This document shows, one piece after another, positions 30,695-39,260 of a stretch of DNA of 64,000 bases. Position numbers and translations under genes: made by a program. Position 1 is the first letter of the stretch; the number at the start of each line of letters is the position of its first letter. Under the pieces are notes generated by a model. That model was not told the DNA's origin. It saw only the letters and a list, made by a program, of their open reading frames with translations, and did not search any database. The DNA is from Solimonas sp. SE-A11. GTDB lineage: Bacteria; Pseudomonadota; Gammaproteobacteria; Nevskiales; Nevskiaceae. The stretch spans positions 38,592 through 102,591 of the forward strand of contig NZ_JAUASX010000019.1 in the NCBI RefSeq assembly GCF_030345715.1. The letters are read 5' to 3'.

Positions 30695-32023
30695 TCATGG
30701 CTCAGCCCCCAAGGCCAGCAGCAAGCCCCGGGCCTTGGCACGCGTCTCGGCCAGCTCCGCCTCCGGCTTCGAGTCGGCGACGATGCCGGCGCCGGTGCGG
30801 AAGCTGACGCGGTCGCCCTCGCAGACCAGGCTGCGGATCAGGATATTGGTATCCAGCCGCCCGCCATGCGACAGGTAGCCCATGGCGCCGGTGTAGGGGC
30901 CTCGGCCCACGCCCTCCAGTTCCGCGATGATCTCGATGGCCCGCACCTTGGGGCAGCCGGTGATGGTGCCGCCCGGGAACACCGCGCGCAGCACCTCTGC
31001 CGGGCCCATGCCCGCACGCAGGCGGCCCCGCACGTTGGAGACGATGTGATGCACGTGGGCGTAGCTTTCGATGGTCATCAGCTCGCTGACCTCGACGCTG
31101 CCGGGCTTGCAGACGCGGCCCAGGTCGTTGCGCTCTAGGTCGATCAGCATGACGTGCTCAGCGCGCTCCTTGAGGTTGCCGATCAACCCCTGCTTGAGCT
31201 GCTCGTCCTCCGCCGCCGAGGCACTGCGTGGCCGCGTACCGGCGATCGGGCGGGTCTGCACCCAACCCTCGTCGATCTGCACCAGGCGCTCCGGCGAGGA
31301 GCTCAGTACCGCGCAACCACCCCAGCAGGCCAGGCCGGCGAAGGGAGCAGGATTGCGCCGCCGCAGGCCCTGGTAGACGTCCAGGTAGCTCCGTCCAGAT
31401 GCCAGGCGTGCCCGCCAGGCGCGGGACAGGTTGGCCTGGAAGATATCCCCTGCCTTGAGGTACTCCAGGACCTGCCGGACACCGGCAAGGTAGCGCTCGT
31501 CCGGATCTTCTTCCACAGACGATATTAGATTTGAATCAATGGCTTGATGACCATTGTTAAAGTAGTTATCCACATCCTGTCGCAACTGCTTGAGTTGCCC
31601 GGGATCGCTCTCCGCCAGCAAGGTGGTGACCCCGCGCTCGCGATCATGGATGACGGCCGCGCTGCAGCGCACCGCCAGCGCATCCGGCAGTCCGTGCGGG
31701 GAAGCCGGCAGGCGCAGGACGGGCTCGACGAAGCAGGCCGCCTCGTAGCCCAGCATCAGGAACCAGCCCCCACAGAATGGCAGGTCCGGCGCGACCGGCG
31801 CCAGGGCTTCCTCGCGGATGGCGCGTGACCATTCGCCGAAGAAATCCCCGCCCGCGGCGGCCTGCGCCGAAACGCTGCGGCCAGGGAACGCGAAGAGGAT
31901 GTCGTAGCGGCCGGACTGGGGATGCCCGGCAACGCTTTGCAGCAGGAAGGGATAGCGCTCCGGCGCCTGCCGATGCACTTCGAAAAGGTCAATGGAACCA
32001 GCAATTTCAGCGCGCAAACTCAT
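30695..32023 (-). CDS. pabB: aminodeoxychorismate synthase component I (chorismate-binding enzyme)
   Basis: 442 residues of the chorismate-binding family: AGDIFQANLSRAWRARL, SSSPERLVQI, RPIAGTRPRSASAAED, LIDLERNDLGRV, VFPGGTITGCPKVRAIEII and GPYTGAMGYLS. It aminates chorismate with a glutaminase partner not present here. In E. coli PabB the nucleophilic Lys sits in PIKGT; here that position is Ala (PIAGT, residue 261), as in anthranilate synthase TrpE. Placement beside pabC makes PabB the better call. An AT-rich stretch near 31517-31576 encodes an Asn-rich insert. The ATG at 32023 has no competing upstream start. Confidence 0.85.
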   Translation of the reverse strand: MSLRAEIAGSIDLFEVHRQAPERYPFLLQSVAGHPQSGRYDILFAFPGRSVSAQAAAGGDFFGEWSRAIREEALAPVAPDLPFCGGWFLMLGYEAACFVEPVLRLPASPHGLPDALAVRCSAAVIHDRERGVTTLLAESDPGQLKQLRQDVDNYFNNGHQAIDSNLISSVEEDPDERYLAGVRQVLEYLKAGDIFQANLSRAWRARLASGRSYLDVYQGLRRRNPAPFAGLACWGGCAVLSSSPERLVQIDEGWVQTRPIAGTRPRSASAAEDEQLKQGLIGNLKERAEHVMLIDLERNDLGRVCKPGSVEVSELMTIESYAHVHHIVSNVRGRLRAGMGPAEVLRAVFPGGTITGCPKVRAIEIIAELEGVGRGPYTGAMGYLSHGGRLDTNILIRSLVCEGDRVSFRTGAGIVADSKPEAELAETRAKARGLLLALGAEP

Positions 32024-32072
32024 GCGCGCAGTGTATCGCGAGTGACCCCCTCAGGACCCGCCCTGGCGCTTT

Positions 32073-33314
32073 TCAGGAAAAGCGCTTGAAGGCCACCGTG
32101 CCGTTGGTGCCGCCGAAGCCGAAGGAGTTGGACATCACCACCTCCAGCCTGGCCTGGCGTGCAGTGTGCGGCACGTAGTCCAGGTCGCAGCCTTCGCTGG
32201 GGTTCTCGAGGTTGATCGTCGGCGGGATGACCTGGTCACGCAGGGCCAGCACACTGAAGATCGCCTCGACGCCACCGGCGGCGCCCAGCAGGTGCCCGGT
32301 CATCGACTTGGTCGAGGATACGGCCAACTTGTAGGCGTAGTCGCCGAAGGCGCCCTTCACCGCCAGCGTTTCGGCGATGTCGCCGGCCGGGGTCGAGGTG
32401 CCGTGGGCGTTGACGTACTGGACGTCTTCCGGGTTCAGGCCGGCATTGCGCAGGCAGGCCTGCATGCAGCGGCGTGCACCGTTGCCGTCTTCCGGCGGCA
32501 GGGTGATGTGGAAGGCGTCGCCCGACATGCCGAAGCCGATGAACTCGGCATAAATCTTCGCGCCGCGGGCCTTGGCGTGTTCCAGGTCCTCCAGGACCAG
32601 CACGCCGGCGCCGTCGCCGAGCACGAAGCCGTCGCGATCCTTGTCCCAGGGCCGGCTGGCACGGGTCGGATCGTCGTTGCGGGTGGACAGTGCGCGGGCC
32701 TGGCAGAAACCAGCCAGGCCTGCGGGTGCGGAACCGGCTTCGCCGGCACCGACGATGAAGACATCGGCATCGCCGGCCTGGATCAGGCGGGCGCCGACGC
32801 CGATCGCATGGGTCGCCGTAGTGCAGGCGGTGACCGTGGCGAGATTCGGCCCGGTGATGCCAAGGTCGATGGAAACATGCCCCGAGATCATGTTGATGAT
32901 CGACGAGGGAACGAAGAAGGGCGAGACGCGCTTGGGGCCGGACTTGTGCAGTACGCCGCATTCGCTTTCGATGGCACCGATACCGCCGATGCCCGAGCCG
33001 ATGCAGATCCCGATGCGTTCGCGGTTGGCGTCCGTGATCTCCAGCCCGGAATCCTTCACCGCCTGCTTGGCGGCAGCGACGCCGTAGTGGATGAAGGGAT
33101 CGGTGCGCCGGACTTCTTTCGGGCCGAGGAAATCCTCGGCCCGGAAGTCCTTGATCATGCCCCCGAAGCGGGTCGTGTAAGCCGACGCGTCGTAGTACTC
33201 GATGGGACCGATGCCCGACCTTCCGGCCAGGATCGACTCCCATGCGCTATCAATCGTATTGCCGACGGGCGAGACAATGCCCAGGCCGGTGACGACGACG
33301 CGTCTGCGGCTCAT
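32073..33314 (-). CDS. fabF: 3-oxoacyl-ACP synthase II
   Basis: 413 residues, as in E. coli FabF. The nucleophile is Cys164 in [12 protein letters not shown], with the two active-site His in [11 protein letters not shown] and [11 protein letters not shown], and the C-terminal [12 protein letters not shown]. It elongates acyl-ACP with malonyl-ACP. It follows acpP directly (50-base gap) and precedes pabB, the standard gammaproteobacterial order. Confidence 0.96.
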   Translation of the reverse strand: MSRRRVVVTGLGIVSPVGNTIDSAWESILAGRSGIGPIEYYDASAYTTRFGGMIKDFRAEDFLGPKEVRRTDPFIHYGVAAAKQAVKDSGLEITDANRERIGICIGSGIGGIGAIESECGVLHKSGPKRVSPFFVPSSIINMISGHVSIDLGITGPNLATVTACTTATHAIGVGARLIQAGDADVFIVGAGEAGSAPAGLAGFCQARALSTRNDDPTRASRPWDKDRDGFVLGDGAGVLVLEDLEHAKARGAKIYAEFIGFGMSGDAFHITLPPEDGNGARRCMQACLRNAGLNPEDVQYVNAHGTSTPAGDIAETLAVKGAFGDYAYKLAVSSTKSMTGHLLGAAGGVEAIFSVLALRDQVIPPTINLENPSEGCDLDYVPHTARQARLEVVMSNSFGFGGTNGTVAFKRFS

Positions 33315-33364
33315 AGAGGATTCCTGCTTGGGGGTTTTTTAAAGCTGGGGTGTACCCGGCGCCA

Positions 33365-33607
33365 TCAACCCTGCTGGGTGTGGGCCTTGATGTAGTTCAG
33401 GACGTCCTGGAAGGTGACGATCTTCTCGGCTTCTTCGTCCGGGATGTCGATTTCGAACTCTTCTTCCAGCGCCATCACCAGCTCGACCGTGTCCAGCGAG
33501 TCGGCGCCCAGGTCCTCGACGAAGGAAGCGGTGGGGGTGATCTGATCTTCGCTGACCGAAAGCTGCTCAGCGATGATCTTCTTTACTTTCTCATCCAACG
33601 TGCTCAT
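33365..33607 (-). CDS. acpP: acyl carrier protein
   Basis: 80 residues, acidic, with the phosphopantetheine attachment Ser37 in [20 protein letters not shown]. It carries acyl chains for fatty acid and lipid synthesis. On the minus strand a TACAAT hexamer (complement of 33649-33654) lies about 40 bases upstream and could be a -10, since acpP is often transcribed separately at high level. The ribosome site AGGAG lies just before the ATG. A phosphopantetheinyl transferase gene lies elsewhere in the window at 57335-58030. Confidence 0.97.
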   Translation of the reverse strand: MSTLDEKVKKIIAEQLSVSEDQITPTASFVEDLGADSLDTVELVMALEEEFEIDIPDEEAEKIVTFQDVLNYIKAHTQQG

Positions 33608-33716
33608 GCATCACTCCTGGGTAAATCTGTTTGTTTGAGAGACGGCGTATTGTAGTGGTGCGTTGCGGCAAAAACACAAGCCTGCAAAGGCAGTTGACTT
33701 TGCAGAAAAGCCCGTA

Positions 33717-34442
33717 TCAGGCCATCAGCATTCCACCATTCACGTGCAGGGTTTCGCCGGTGATGTAACCGGCATCCTTAGAGGCAAGGAAGGCGACCGC
33801 CGCAGCGATATCTTCCGGTTTGCCGAGCCGATCGAGCGGAATCTGGTTCTGCAGCGCGGTGCGCGCATCTTCCCCCAGCTTCTGTGTCATGTCGGTGTCG
33901 ATGAATCCGGGCGCCACCACGTTGACCGTGATGCCGCGAGAACCAATCTCGCGGGCCAGCGACTTGGAGAAGCCGATCAGGCCGGCCTTGGCGGCGGCAT
34001 AGTTGGCCTGGCCGGCATTGCCCATGGTACCCACCACGGAACCGACGCTGATGATGCGGCCATGGCGGGCCTTCATCATGCCGCGCAGCACTGCGCGGGA
34101 CAGGCGGAAGACCGAGCTCAGGTCGGTCTCGAGGACGTCCGCCCAGTCTTCATTCTTCATGCGCAGCAGCAGGGTGTCTCGAGTCACGCCGGCATTGTTG
34201 ACCAGCACCGACACCGGGCCCAGCTCTGCGATCAGCGCGTCGCAGGCGGCGGCATCGCGCACGTCCAGGACCTTGCCCTGCCCGCCCAGCGGGCCCAGCC
34301 AAGCCTGGATGGCCTCGGCACCGGCGGCACTGGTAGCGGTTCCGGTGACCTTGGCACCCTCGATCGCCAGCCGTTCGGCAATGGCCTTGCCGATGCCGCG
34401 ACTGGCACCGGTGACCAGGACGGTTTCGCCCTGCAACTTCAT
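33717..34442 (-). CDS. fabG: 3-oxoacyl-ACP reductase
   Basis: 241 residues of the classical SDR family: NADPH-binding TGASRGIGKAIAERL, NNAGVTRDTLLLRM, and a catalytic triad of Ser135 (GSVVGTMGNAGQ), Tyr148 and Lys152 (YAAAK). The C-terminus has GFIDTDMTQ and ETLHVNGGMLM. The start at 34442 (MKLQGETVLV) follows AGGA and gives the usual family length; an ATG five codons upstream is less likely. It lies between fabD and acpP. Confidence 0.95.
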   Translation of the reverse strand: MKLQGETVLVTGASRGIGKAIAERLAIEGAKVTGTATSAAGAEAIQAWLGPLGGQGKVLDVRDAAACDALIAELGPVSVLVNNAGVTRDTLLLRMKNEDWADVLETDLSSVFRLSRAVLRGMMKARHGRIISVGSVVGTMGNAGQANYAAAKAGLIGFSKSLAREIGSRGITVNVVAPGFIDTDMTQKLGEDARTALQNQIPLDRLGKPEDIAAAVAFLASKDAGYITGETLHVNGGMLMA

Positions 34443-34519
34443 GATCCTGACTCCCAAATCCCGCTCATCCGTGAACGACTGTTTATTTTACTAATACGAT
34501 CAATGACTTGCATGATATA

Positions 34520-35479
34520 TCAAGCGGCGGACGGGCTGCAAACCACCGCTTCGCCGGCCACCAGCCCACGAGCCTTCTCCAGCCCCGCCGGCTCCGACAA
34601 GGAAGCGGCCGCAAGCTCCTTGCCAATGCGCTTGCTCAAACCGGCCAGGACCTCGCCCGGACCGCATTCGACAAAGACCCCGATTCCCAGGCCCGAAAGG
34701 CCCCGAATGGTCTGGGTCCATCGCACCGGACAGTACAACTGTACTTTAAGTGCTTCACGGATCGCCGCAGCATCTTGACGGGTCTGCGCGTCAACATTGT
34801 GAAACACGGGAATCGAGGGCGCGCGGACCGTGACGGTGGCCAGCGTTTCCGCCAGCCTTTCCGCCGCATCGCGCATCAGCGAGCAGTGCGAGGGCACCGA
34901 CACCGGCAGGGCTAGCGCGCGCTTGATACCATGGGTCTTGGCATTGGCTGCCAGCCAGTCCAGGGCCGCCTTCTCTCCCGCCACCACCACCTGCCCCGGC
35001 GAGTTGTAGTTGACCGGCTCCAGCACCTCGGAACCCGGATAGGCCTTGCACACCGCCTCCACCTGCTCATCTTCCAGGCCCAGGATCGCCATCATGCCGC
35101 CGGTGCCGGCCGGCACGGCTGCCTGCATCAACTGGCCACGCAGTTCCACCAGCCTCAACGCATCGGCAAAGTCCAGGCTGCCGGCGGCCACCAGGGCGCT
35201 GTATTCGCCCAGGCTGTGGCCCGCCAGCGCGGTCGGGGCCGGGAGGCCCTGCTTCTGCCACAGGCGCCAGGCGGCGATGCCGGCCGCCAGCAAGGCTGGC
35301 TGGGCGCGCTCGGTACGATTCAGCTCTTCGACCGGTCCATTGGCCACCAGCGCGGCCAGGTCCCAGCCGAGCACGGCGGAGGCCTCGGCATAGGTTTCAG
35401 CGACGACCGGGTCGGCATGACCCGACAGCATGCCCACGGCCTGGGAACCCTGGCCCGGGAAAACAATTGCGTATTGCAT
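34520..35479 (-). CDS. fabD: malonyl-CoA:ACP malonyltransferase
   Basis: 319 residues. MQYAIVFPGQGSQAVGM is the family start, Ser89 in AGHSLGEYSALVAAG is the nucleophile, PVSVPSHCSLM holds the catalytic His, and VFVECGPGEVLAGL the C-terminal motif. It loads malonate onto ACP. The inner ATG at 35479 is used because the twelve residues before it are outside the fold. fabH, plsX and rpmF, usually upstream, are absent; a rhombosortase-like gene sits 45 bases upstream instead. Confidence 0.95.
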   Translation of the reverse strand: MQYAIVFPGQGSQAVGMLSGHADPVVAETYAEASAVLGWDLAALVANGPVEELNRTERAQPALLAAGIAAWRLWQKQGLPAPTALAGHSLGEYSALVAAGSLDFADALRLVELRGQLMQAAVPAGTGGMMAILGLEDEQVEAVCKAYPGSEVLEPVNYNSPGQVVVAGEKAALDWLAANAKTHGIKRALALPVSVPSHCSLMRDAAERLAETLATVTVRAPSIPVFHNVDAQTRQDAAAIREALKVQLYCPVRWTQTIRGLSGLGIGVFVECGPGEVLAGLSKRIGKELAAASLSEPAGLEKARGLVAGEAVVCSPSAA

Positions 35480-35524
35480 GATTGGGGGAGTTGCTCTTCT
35501 GGAGTTGAAAACCACCGCGGCGCT

Positions 35525-36109
35525 TCAGCCCGCGGCCTTCTGTCCTTGCCGGAGCAGGCCGGCGACGGCGGCGTAACACAGGGCGGCGATGATGCCGAAC
35601 CAGTGCGCCTCCTGCGCCACCCTACCACCGAGTGCCTGTTCATCGGAAATCGGCACGCCGGAAAACGCCTCCCAGGCCAGCTTGCCGGCCAGGCAGGCCA
35701 GGGCCGCCAGCGCGATGCGGTCGTGCCGCAGCGCCTGCGGCAGCAAGCCCAGCAGGAACAGGCCATGGAGCACGCCGGAGAAGCCGACATAGCTGTGCCA
35801 ATGCGGCGCCCAGAGGTAGATTCCGACCGTGACCCCAAGGCCCAGCACCAGCATGCGCAACAGCCAGTCCCAGGCCGGGACCGGCTCCGGGCACAGCAGC
35901 ATCAGGGTCCACAGGCCCGCCAGGTTCAGGGCCAGGTGATACCAGCCCAGGTGCAGGAAATTGGCGCTCAGCAGCCGCCACCACTGGCCCGCCGACACGG
36001 CATCGCGCTGATAGGACAGGGCCTGCCCGGCCGGCTCACCTGCCAGGGCCAGGGCCAGGCACAGCAGCGCCACCGCCGCCGGCACACCCCATCGGTCACG
36101 GGAACGCAT
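35525..36109 (-). CDS. rhomboid-family intramembrane protease, rhombosortase type
   Basis: 194 residues with about six hydrophobic segments. The catalytic pair of small rhomboids is present: Ser111 in VGFSGVLHGLF and His169 in QEAHWFGIIAA, and an N-terminal WRLLSANFLHLGWYHLALN segment matches the conserved rhomboid H-x-x-x-N part. The GVLHG and EAHWFG forms resemble rhombosortase, which cleaves GlyGly-CTERM tails of type II-secreted proteins. The start at 36109 is preferred; an ATG at 36127 would overlap the likely gspG -10. The gene is divergent from the gspG-N operon and lies just upstream of fabD, with which it may be transcribed. Confidence 0.8.
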   Translation of the reverse strand: MRSRDRWGVPAAVALLCLALALAGEPAGQALSYQRDAVSAGQWWRLLSANFLHLGWYHLALNLAGLWTLMLLCPEPVPAWDWLLRMLVLGLGVTVGIYLWAPHWHSYVGFSGVLHGLFLLGLLPQALRHDRIALAALACLAGKLAWEAFSGVPISDEQALGGRVAQEAHWFGIIAALCYAAVAGLLRQGQKAAG

Positions 36110-36118
36110 GAGCGAGTC

Positions 36119-36127
36119 TGCTATCAT
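36119..36127 (+). promoter_or_regulatory. candidate extended -10 promoter for the gsp operon
   Basis: TGCTATCAT has the TGn extension and a five-of-six -10 hexamer, 45 bases before the gspG ATG in the 63-base divergent gap. No convincing -35 is seen, as allowed for extended -10 promoters. Confidence 0.4.
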
Positions 36128-36172
36128 TTTTTGCGGCCGATCCAGGCCTGTTCCAGACATCTTCCGATCCCC

Positions 36173-36622
36173 ATGTACAAAGCTTCCGCCGCGCGCCGCC
36201 AGGGCGGCTTCACCCTGATCGAAATCATGGTGGTGGTCGTCATTCTCGGCATTCTCGCCGCCTTCGTCGTGCCCAACATCATGGACAAGCCCGACGAGGC
36301 TCGCATCGTCAAGGCGAAGCAGGACATCCGCGCGCTCGAGTCGGCGCTGAGCATGTACAAGCTCGACAACTTCTACTACCCCAGCACGCAGCAGGGCCTG
36401 GAAGCCCTGGTAGCCAAGCCCTCGGGCGAGCCGGAGCCGCGCAACTACAAGACCGGCGGCTACATCAAGTCGCTGCCGAAGGACCCCTGGGGCAACACCT
36501 ACCAGTACCTCTCCCCGGGTACCAAGAACGCGGAGTTCGACATCTTCTCGCTGGGCGCGGACAACCGCCCGGGTGGCGAAGGCTCGGCCGCCGACATCGG
36601 CAACTGGGACGCGTCCAAGTAA
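36173..36622 (+). CDS. gspG: type II secretion system major pseudopilin GspG
   Basis: 149 residues. The prepilin leader ends QGG and is followed by FTLIEIMVVVVILGILAAFV, with Glu at +5 and a 20-residue hydrophobic helix. PNIMDKPDEARIVKAKQDI, DPWGNTYQYLSPG and FDIFSLGADNRPGGEG are GspG hallmarks; the last region binds calcium. It forms the shaft of the pseudopilus and starts an operon gspG to gspN. No gspC, D, E or F lies upstream, so the secretin and ATPase genes must be elsewhere. Confidence 0.97.
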   Translation: MYKASAARRQGGFTLIEIMVVVVILGILAAFVVPNIMDKPDEARIVKAKQDIRALESALSMYKLDNFYYPSTQQGLEALVAKPSGEPEPRNYKTGGYIKSLPKDPWGNTYQYLSPGTKNAEFDIFSLGADNRPGGEGSAADIGNWDASK

Positions 36623-36636
36623 GCGACGGCGCCGCC

Positions 36637-37200
36637 TTGCGCCGCAGCCCCGCATTCCGTCCGGCCGCCCCTGCCGCGCTGCGGGGCTTCACGCTGCTCG
36701 AACTGCTGGTGGTGATCGTCATCATCGGCGTGATGCTCAGCTTCATCACGCTGCCATTCGGCGGGCGCTCGGTGGATGACCGCATCGAGTTCGAGGCACG
36801 GCGCCTGGATCGCACCCTGCGCTTTGCGCTGGAAGAAGCCGAGATCAAGGGCGTGCTGATTGGCTTCCGCTACCTGCCGGATCGCTACGAATTCCTGGGA
36901 ATGGGACAGGACGGCAAGTGGGAGCCCTACCAGGGCGGAGGCCCGTTCCGCGTCCAGCCCTTCGCCGCGCCGCTGGGCCTGCAGTTGCGTGTGGAGGATC
37001 GGGTGGTGCCGCCGGCCCAGGACAAGGAAGGCGACGACGAGGAGTCCGAGCCCAAGCCGCAAATCCTGCTGCTGCCCAGCGGCGAGGTCACCGCCTTCCA
37101 CCTGGTGGTGGGCGCCGACGGCAGCGCCACGCGCTACACCATCGAGTCCGACGCCCTGGGCAAGTTCACCTTCGAAGCCGGCGAAGGAAAGCGCAAATGA
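36637..37200 (+). CDS. gspH: type II secretion minor pseudopilin GspH
   Basis: 187 residues with a prepilin cleavage site before FTLLELLVVIVIIGVMLSF (Glu at +5). The C-terminal domain includes GFRYLPDRYEFLG and ends FTFEAGEGKRK. The only sensible start is TTG at 36637, 14 bases after the gspG stop; no ATG or GTG precedes the leader in frame and no strong ribosome site is seen. It overlaps gspI by four bases. GspH is usually the pseudopilin linking tip and shaft. Confidence 0.9.
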   Translation: MRRSPAFRPAAPAALRGFTLLELLVVIVIIGVMLSFITLPFGGRSVDDRIEFEARRLDRTLRFALEEAEIKGVLIGFRYLPDRYEFLGMGQDGKWEPYQGGGPFRVQPFAAPLGLQLRVEDRVVPPAQDKEGDDEESEPKPQILLLPSGEVTAFHLVVGADGSATRYTIESDALGKFTFEAGEGKRK

Positions 37201-37574
37201 AGCGCTCGTCCGGCTTCACGCTACTGGAAATGCTGGTCGCGGTCGCCGTGCTGGCGATCGCCATGGGCGCCATCCTCTCCGGCATGGCGCGCTACGCCGA
37301 CAACGCCGGGCGGCTGCGCGAGAAGACCGTGGCCCTGTGGGTGGCACATAACCGTCTTACCGAGCTGTCGGTACAACTCGCCTGGCCGGACATCGGCAAG
37401 TCCGACGGCGAGGTCGAGATGGCCGGTGCGAAATGGAAATGGGAAGTGGAGATCAAGGCCACGCCCGACGCTCGCCTACGCCGCGCCGACATCAGCGTGC
37501 GTCCGGCCAAGGCCCGCAACAAGGACGCCGCCGCCAGCCTCGCCGCCTTCCTCGCCGATACGGGGCGCCAGTGA
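37197..37574 (+). CDS. gspI: type II secretion minor pseudopilin GspI
   Basis: 125 residues: short leader MKRSSG, then FTLLEMLVAVAVLAIAMGAI, and VAHNRLTELSVQLAWPDIG typical of GspI. It is the core of the tip complex with J and K. It starts in the gspH stop codon and its own stop overlaps the GTG of gspJ. Confidence 0.93.
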   Translation: MKRSSGFTLLEMLVAVAVLAIAMGAILSGMARYADNAGRLREKTVALWVAHNRLTELSVQLAWPDIGKSDGEVEMAGAKWKWEVEIKATPDARLRRADISVRPAKARNKDAAASLAAFLADTGRQ

Positions 37575-38299
37575 GAACGGCGCGCGGATTCACGCTGCTG
37601 GAACTGCTGGTCGTCATCGCGATCTTCGCGGTATTCGCGCTGATGGCTTATGGCGGCCTGGACACGGTGCTGCAGACCCGCGCCGGCGTCGAGGCGGCGA
37701 TGGAGAAGACCGCCGCGGTGCAGAAAGCCTACATCCGCTTGCGCGACGACTTCCAACAGGTGCGCAACCGCCCGGCCCGTGACGCCTACGGCGATCTGCA
37801 GCCGGCCATCTACGTGAGCCGCGACGCCCGGGTCGAATTCACCCGCGGTGGCTGGCGCAATCCCCTGCTGCTGCCGCGCCCGGGCCTTGAACGGGTCAGC
37901 TATCGCCTGGACGGCAAGAAGTTCAAGCGCGAAAGCTGGCGCGTGCTCGACCTGGCGCAGGACTCCAAGCCGGTGGAGCTGGTGCTGTTCGACGATGTGC
38001 GCGAACTGCGCTGGCGCTTCCTGGACGACAAGCGCGAGTGGCACGAGGACTGGCCGCCGACCAGCAGCAGCACCGTCACCGCCGCCAACGCGCCGATCCC
38101 GCTGGCCGTGGAGATCGAGCTCGACAGCGAGGGCTGGGGCAAGCTGCGGTTCCTGTTCCGCCTGGGCGTGAAGAAGGTCGCGGTCACCCAGGTGCCAGGT
38201 CCCGGCGGCAACCCGAACCCCAACACCAATCCGGACACCTCTCCCGGGACCGACACCAATAACGCGCCTTCACCCGGCGACAGGGAGCTGACCCAGTGA
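37571..38299 (+). CDS. gspJ: type II secretion minor pseudopilin GspJ
   Basis: 242 residues from a GTG start (VRTARG leader, then FTLLELLVVIAIFAVFALMA). AYIRLRDDFQQVRNRPARD and the ELRWRFLDDKREWHEDWPP region match GspJ. The start overlaps the gspI stop as GTGA. The last 30 residues form a Pro/Asn/Thr-rich tail not typical of short GspJ proteins and probably disordered. The stop overlaps gspK. Confidence 0.92.
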   Translation: MRTARGFTLLELLVVIAIFAVFALMAYGGLDTVLQTRAGVEAAMEKTAAVQKAYIRLRDDFQQVRNRPARDAYGDLQPAIYVSRDARVEFTRGGWRNPLLLPRPGLERVSYRLDGKKFKRESWRVLDLAQDSKPVELVLFDDVRELRWRFLDDKREWHEDWPPTSSSTVTAANAPIPLAVEIELDSEGWGKLRFLFRLGVKKVAVTQVPGPGGNPNPNTNPDTSPGTDTNNAPSPGDRELTQ

Positions 38300-39240
38300 A
38301 GCGGCAGCGTGGCGTCGCCCTGATCACCGCGATCCTGGTCGTGGCGCTGGCCACGGTGGCGGCGACCGCTATCCTGACGTCCGCCAACATCGCGGTGCAC
38401 CGCGCCGCCAACCTGCAGGACTCCGAGCGCGCCTGGTGGTACGCCGACGGCATCGAATCCTGGCTGCTGACGATCCTTGAGCGCGACATCCAGGACAACC
38501 AGTACGACGGTCTCGGCGATATCTGGGCCAAGCCGGTGGACTACTTGCCGATCGACGAGGGCGCCGCCCGCGGCCAGATGACGGACCTGCAGGGGCGCTT
38601 CAACCTCAATAATCTCGCGGTACCGGACAAGCTGGCCTTCGAGCAGCAGCAGCAGGTGTTCCTGCGCCTGCTGCGCCTGCTGGAGGTCGACAGCTTCCAG
38701 GCCCAGGGCCTGGCCTCCGCGATCCGCGACTGGATCGACGCCGACAGCAACCCCACCGGCTTCGACGGCGGCGAGGACACGGAATATCTGGGCTACAACC
38801 CGCCCTACCGCGTCCCCAACCGCCTGATGGAGAGTCCCACCGAGCTGCTGGCGGTCAAGGGGATGACACGCGAGCTCTACGCCCGGCTGCGCCCTTACGT
38901 CACCGCCCTGCCCCAGGTCGGCACCCCGATCAACGTCAACACGGCGCCGGAAGCCGTGCTGTTCGCCCTGGCCAAGGAGCCAGGGCCGCTGCACAAGAAA
39001 TTCCTGGAGGACCGGATCAAGGATCCGATCGAGAACATCGGCGACCTGACCTCCGGCGCCAATGCGATTTTCGGGGCCGGCGACGCGCCCACGGCGATGC
39101 TGGCGGTCAACAGCAGCTACTTCATGCTGCGGGCCGAGATCTTCGTAGGCAGCGGCCGGCTGGCCCTGTATAGTTTCTACTATCGGCCCTCGCAGGGCGC
39201 CGCGCCGTACGTGTACGCGCGCAGCATCGATACCGAATAA
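38296..39240 (+). CDS. gspK: type II secretion minor pseudopilin GspK
   Basis: 314 residues. The leader MKRQRG is followed by VALITAILVVALATVAATAI; as is normal for GspK, position +5 is not Glu. The large periplasmic domain has LNNLAVPDKLAF, IRDWIDADSNPTGFDGGEDT and INVNTAPEAVLFAL. GspK caps the pseudopilus tip. It overlaps gspJ by four bases and precedes gspL by 20. Confidence 0.95.
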   Translation: MKRQRGVALITAILVVALATVAATAILTSANIAVHRAANLQDSERAWWYADGIESWLLTILERDIQDNQYDGLGDIWAKPVDYLPIDEGAARGQMTDLQGRFNLNNLAVPDKLAFEQQQQVFLRLLRLLEVDSFQAQGLASAIRDWIDADSNPTGFDGGEDTEYLGYNPPYRVPNRLMESPTELLAVKGMTRELYARLRPYVTALPQVGTPINVNTAPEAVLFALAKEPGPLHKKFLEDRIKDPIENIGDLTSGANAIFGAGDAPTAMLAVNSSYFMLRAEIFVGSGRLALYSFYYRPSQGAAPYVYARSIDTE

Positions 39241-39260
39241 AGCACTCACTCCAGGCCAAC

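Noticed and set aside
31566..31574. Perfect DnaA box TTATCCACA as a possible replication origin
   Set aside because: Single box inside pabB, without other boxes, dnaA or dnaN nearby.
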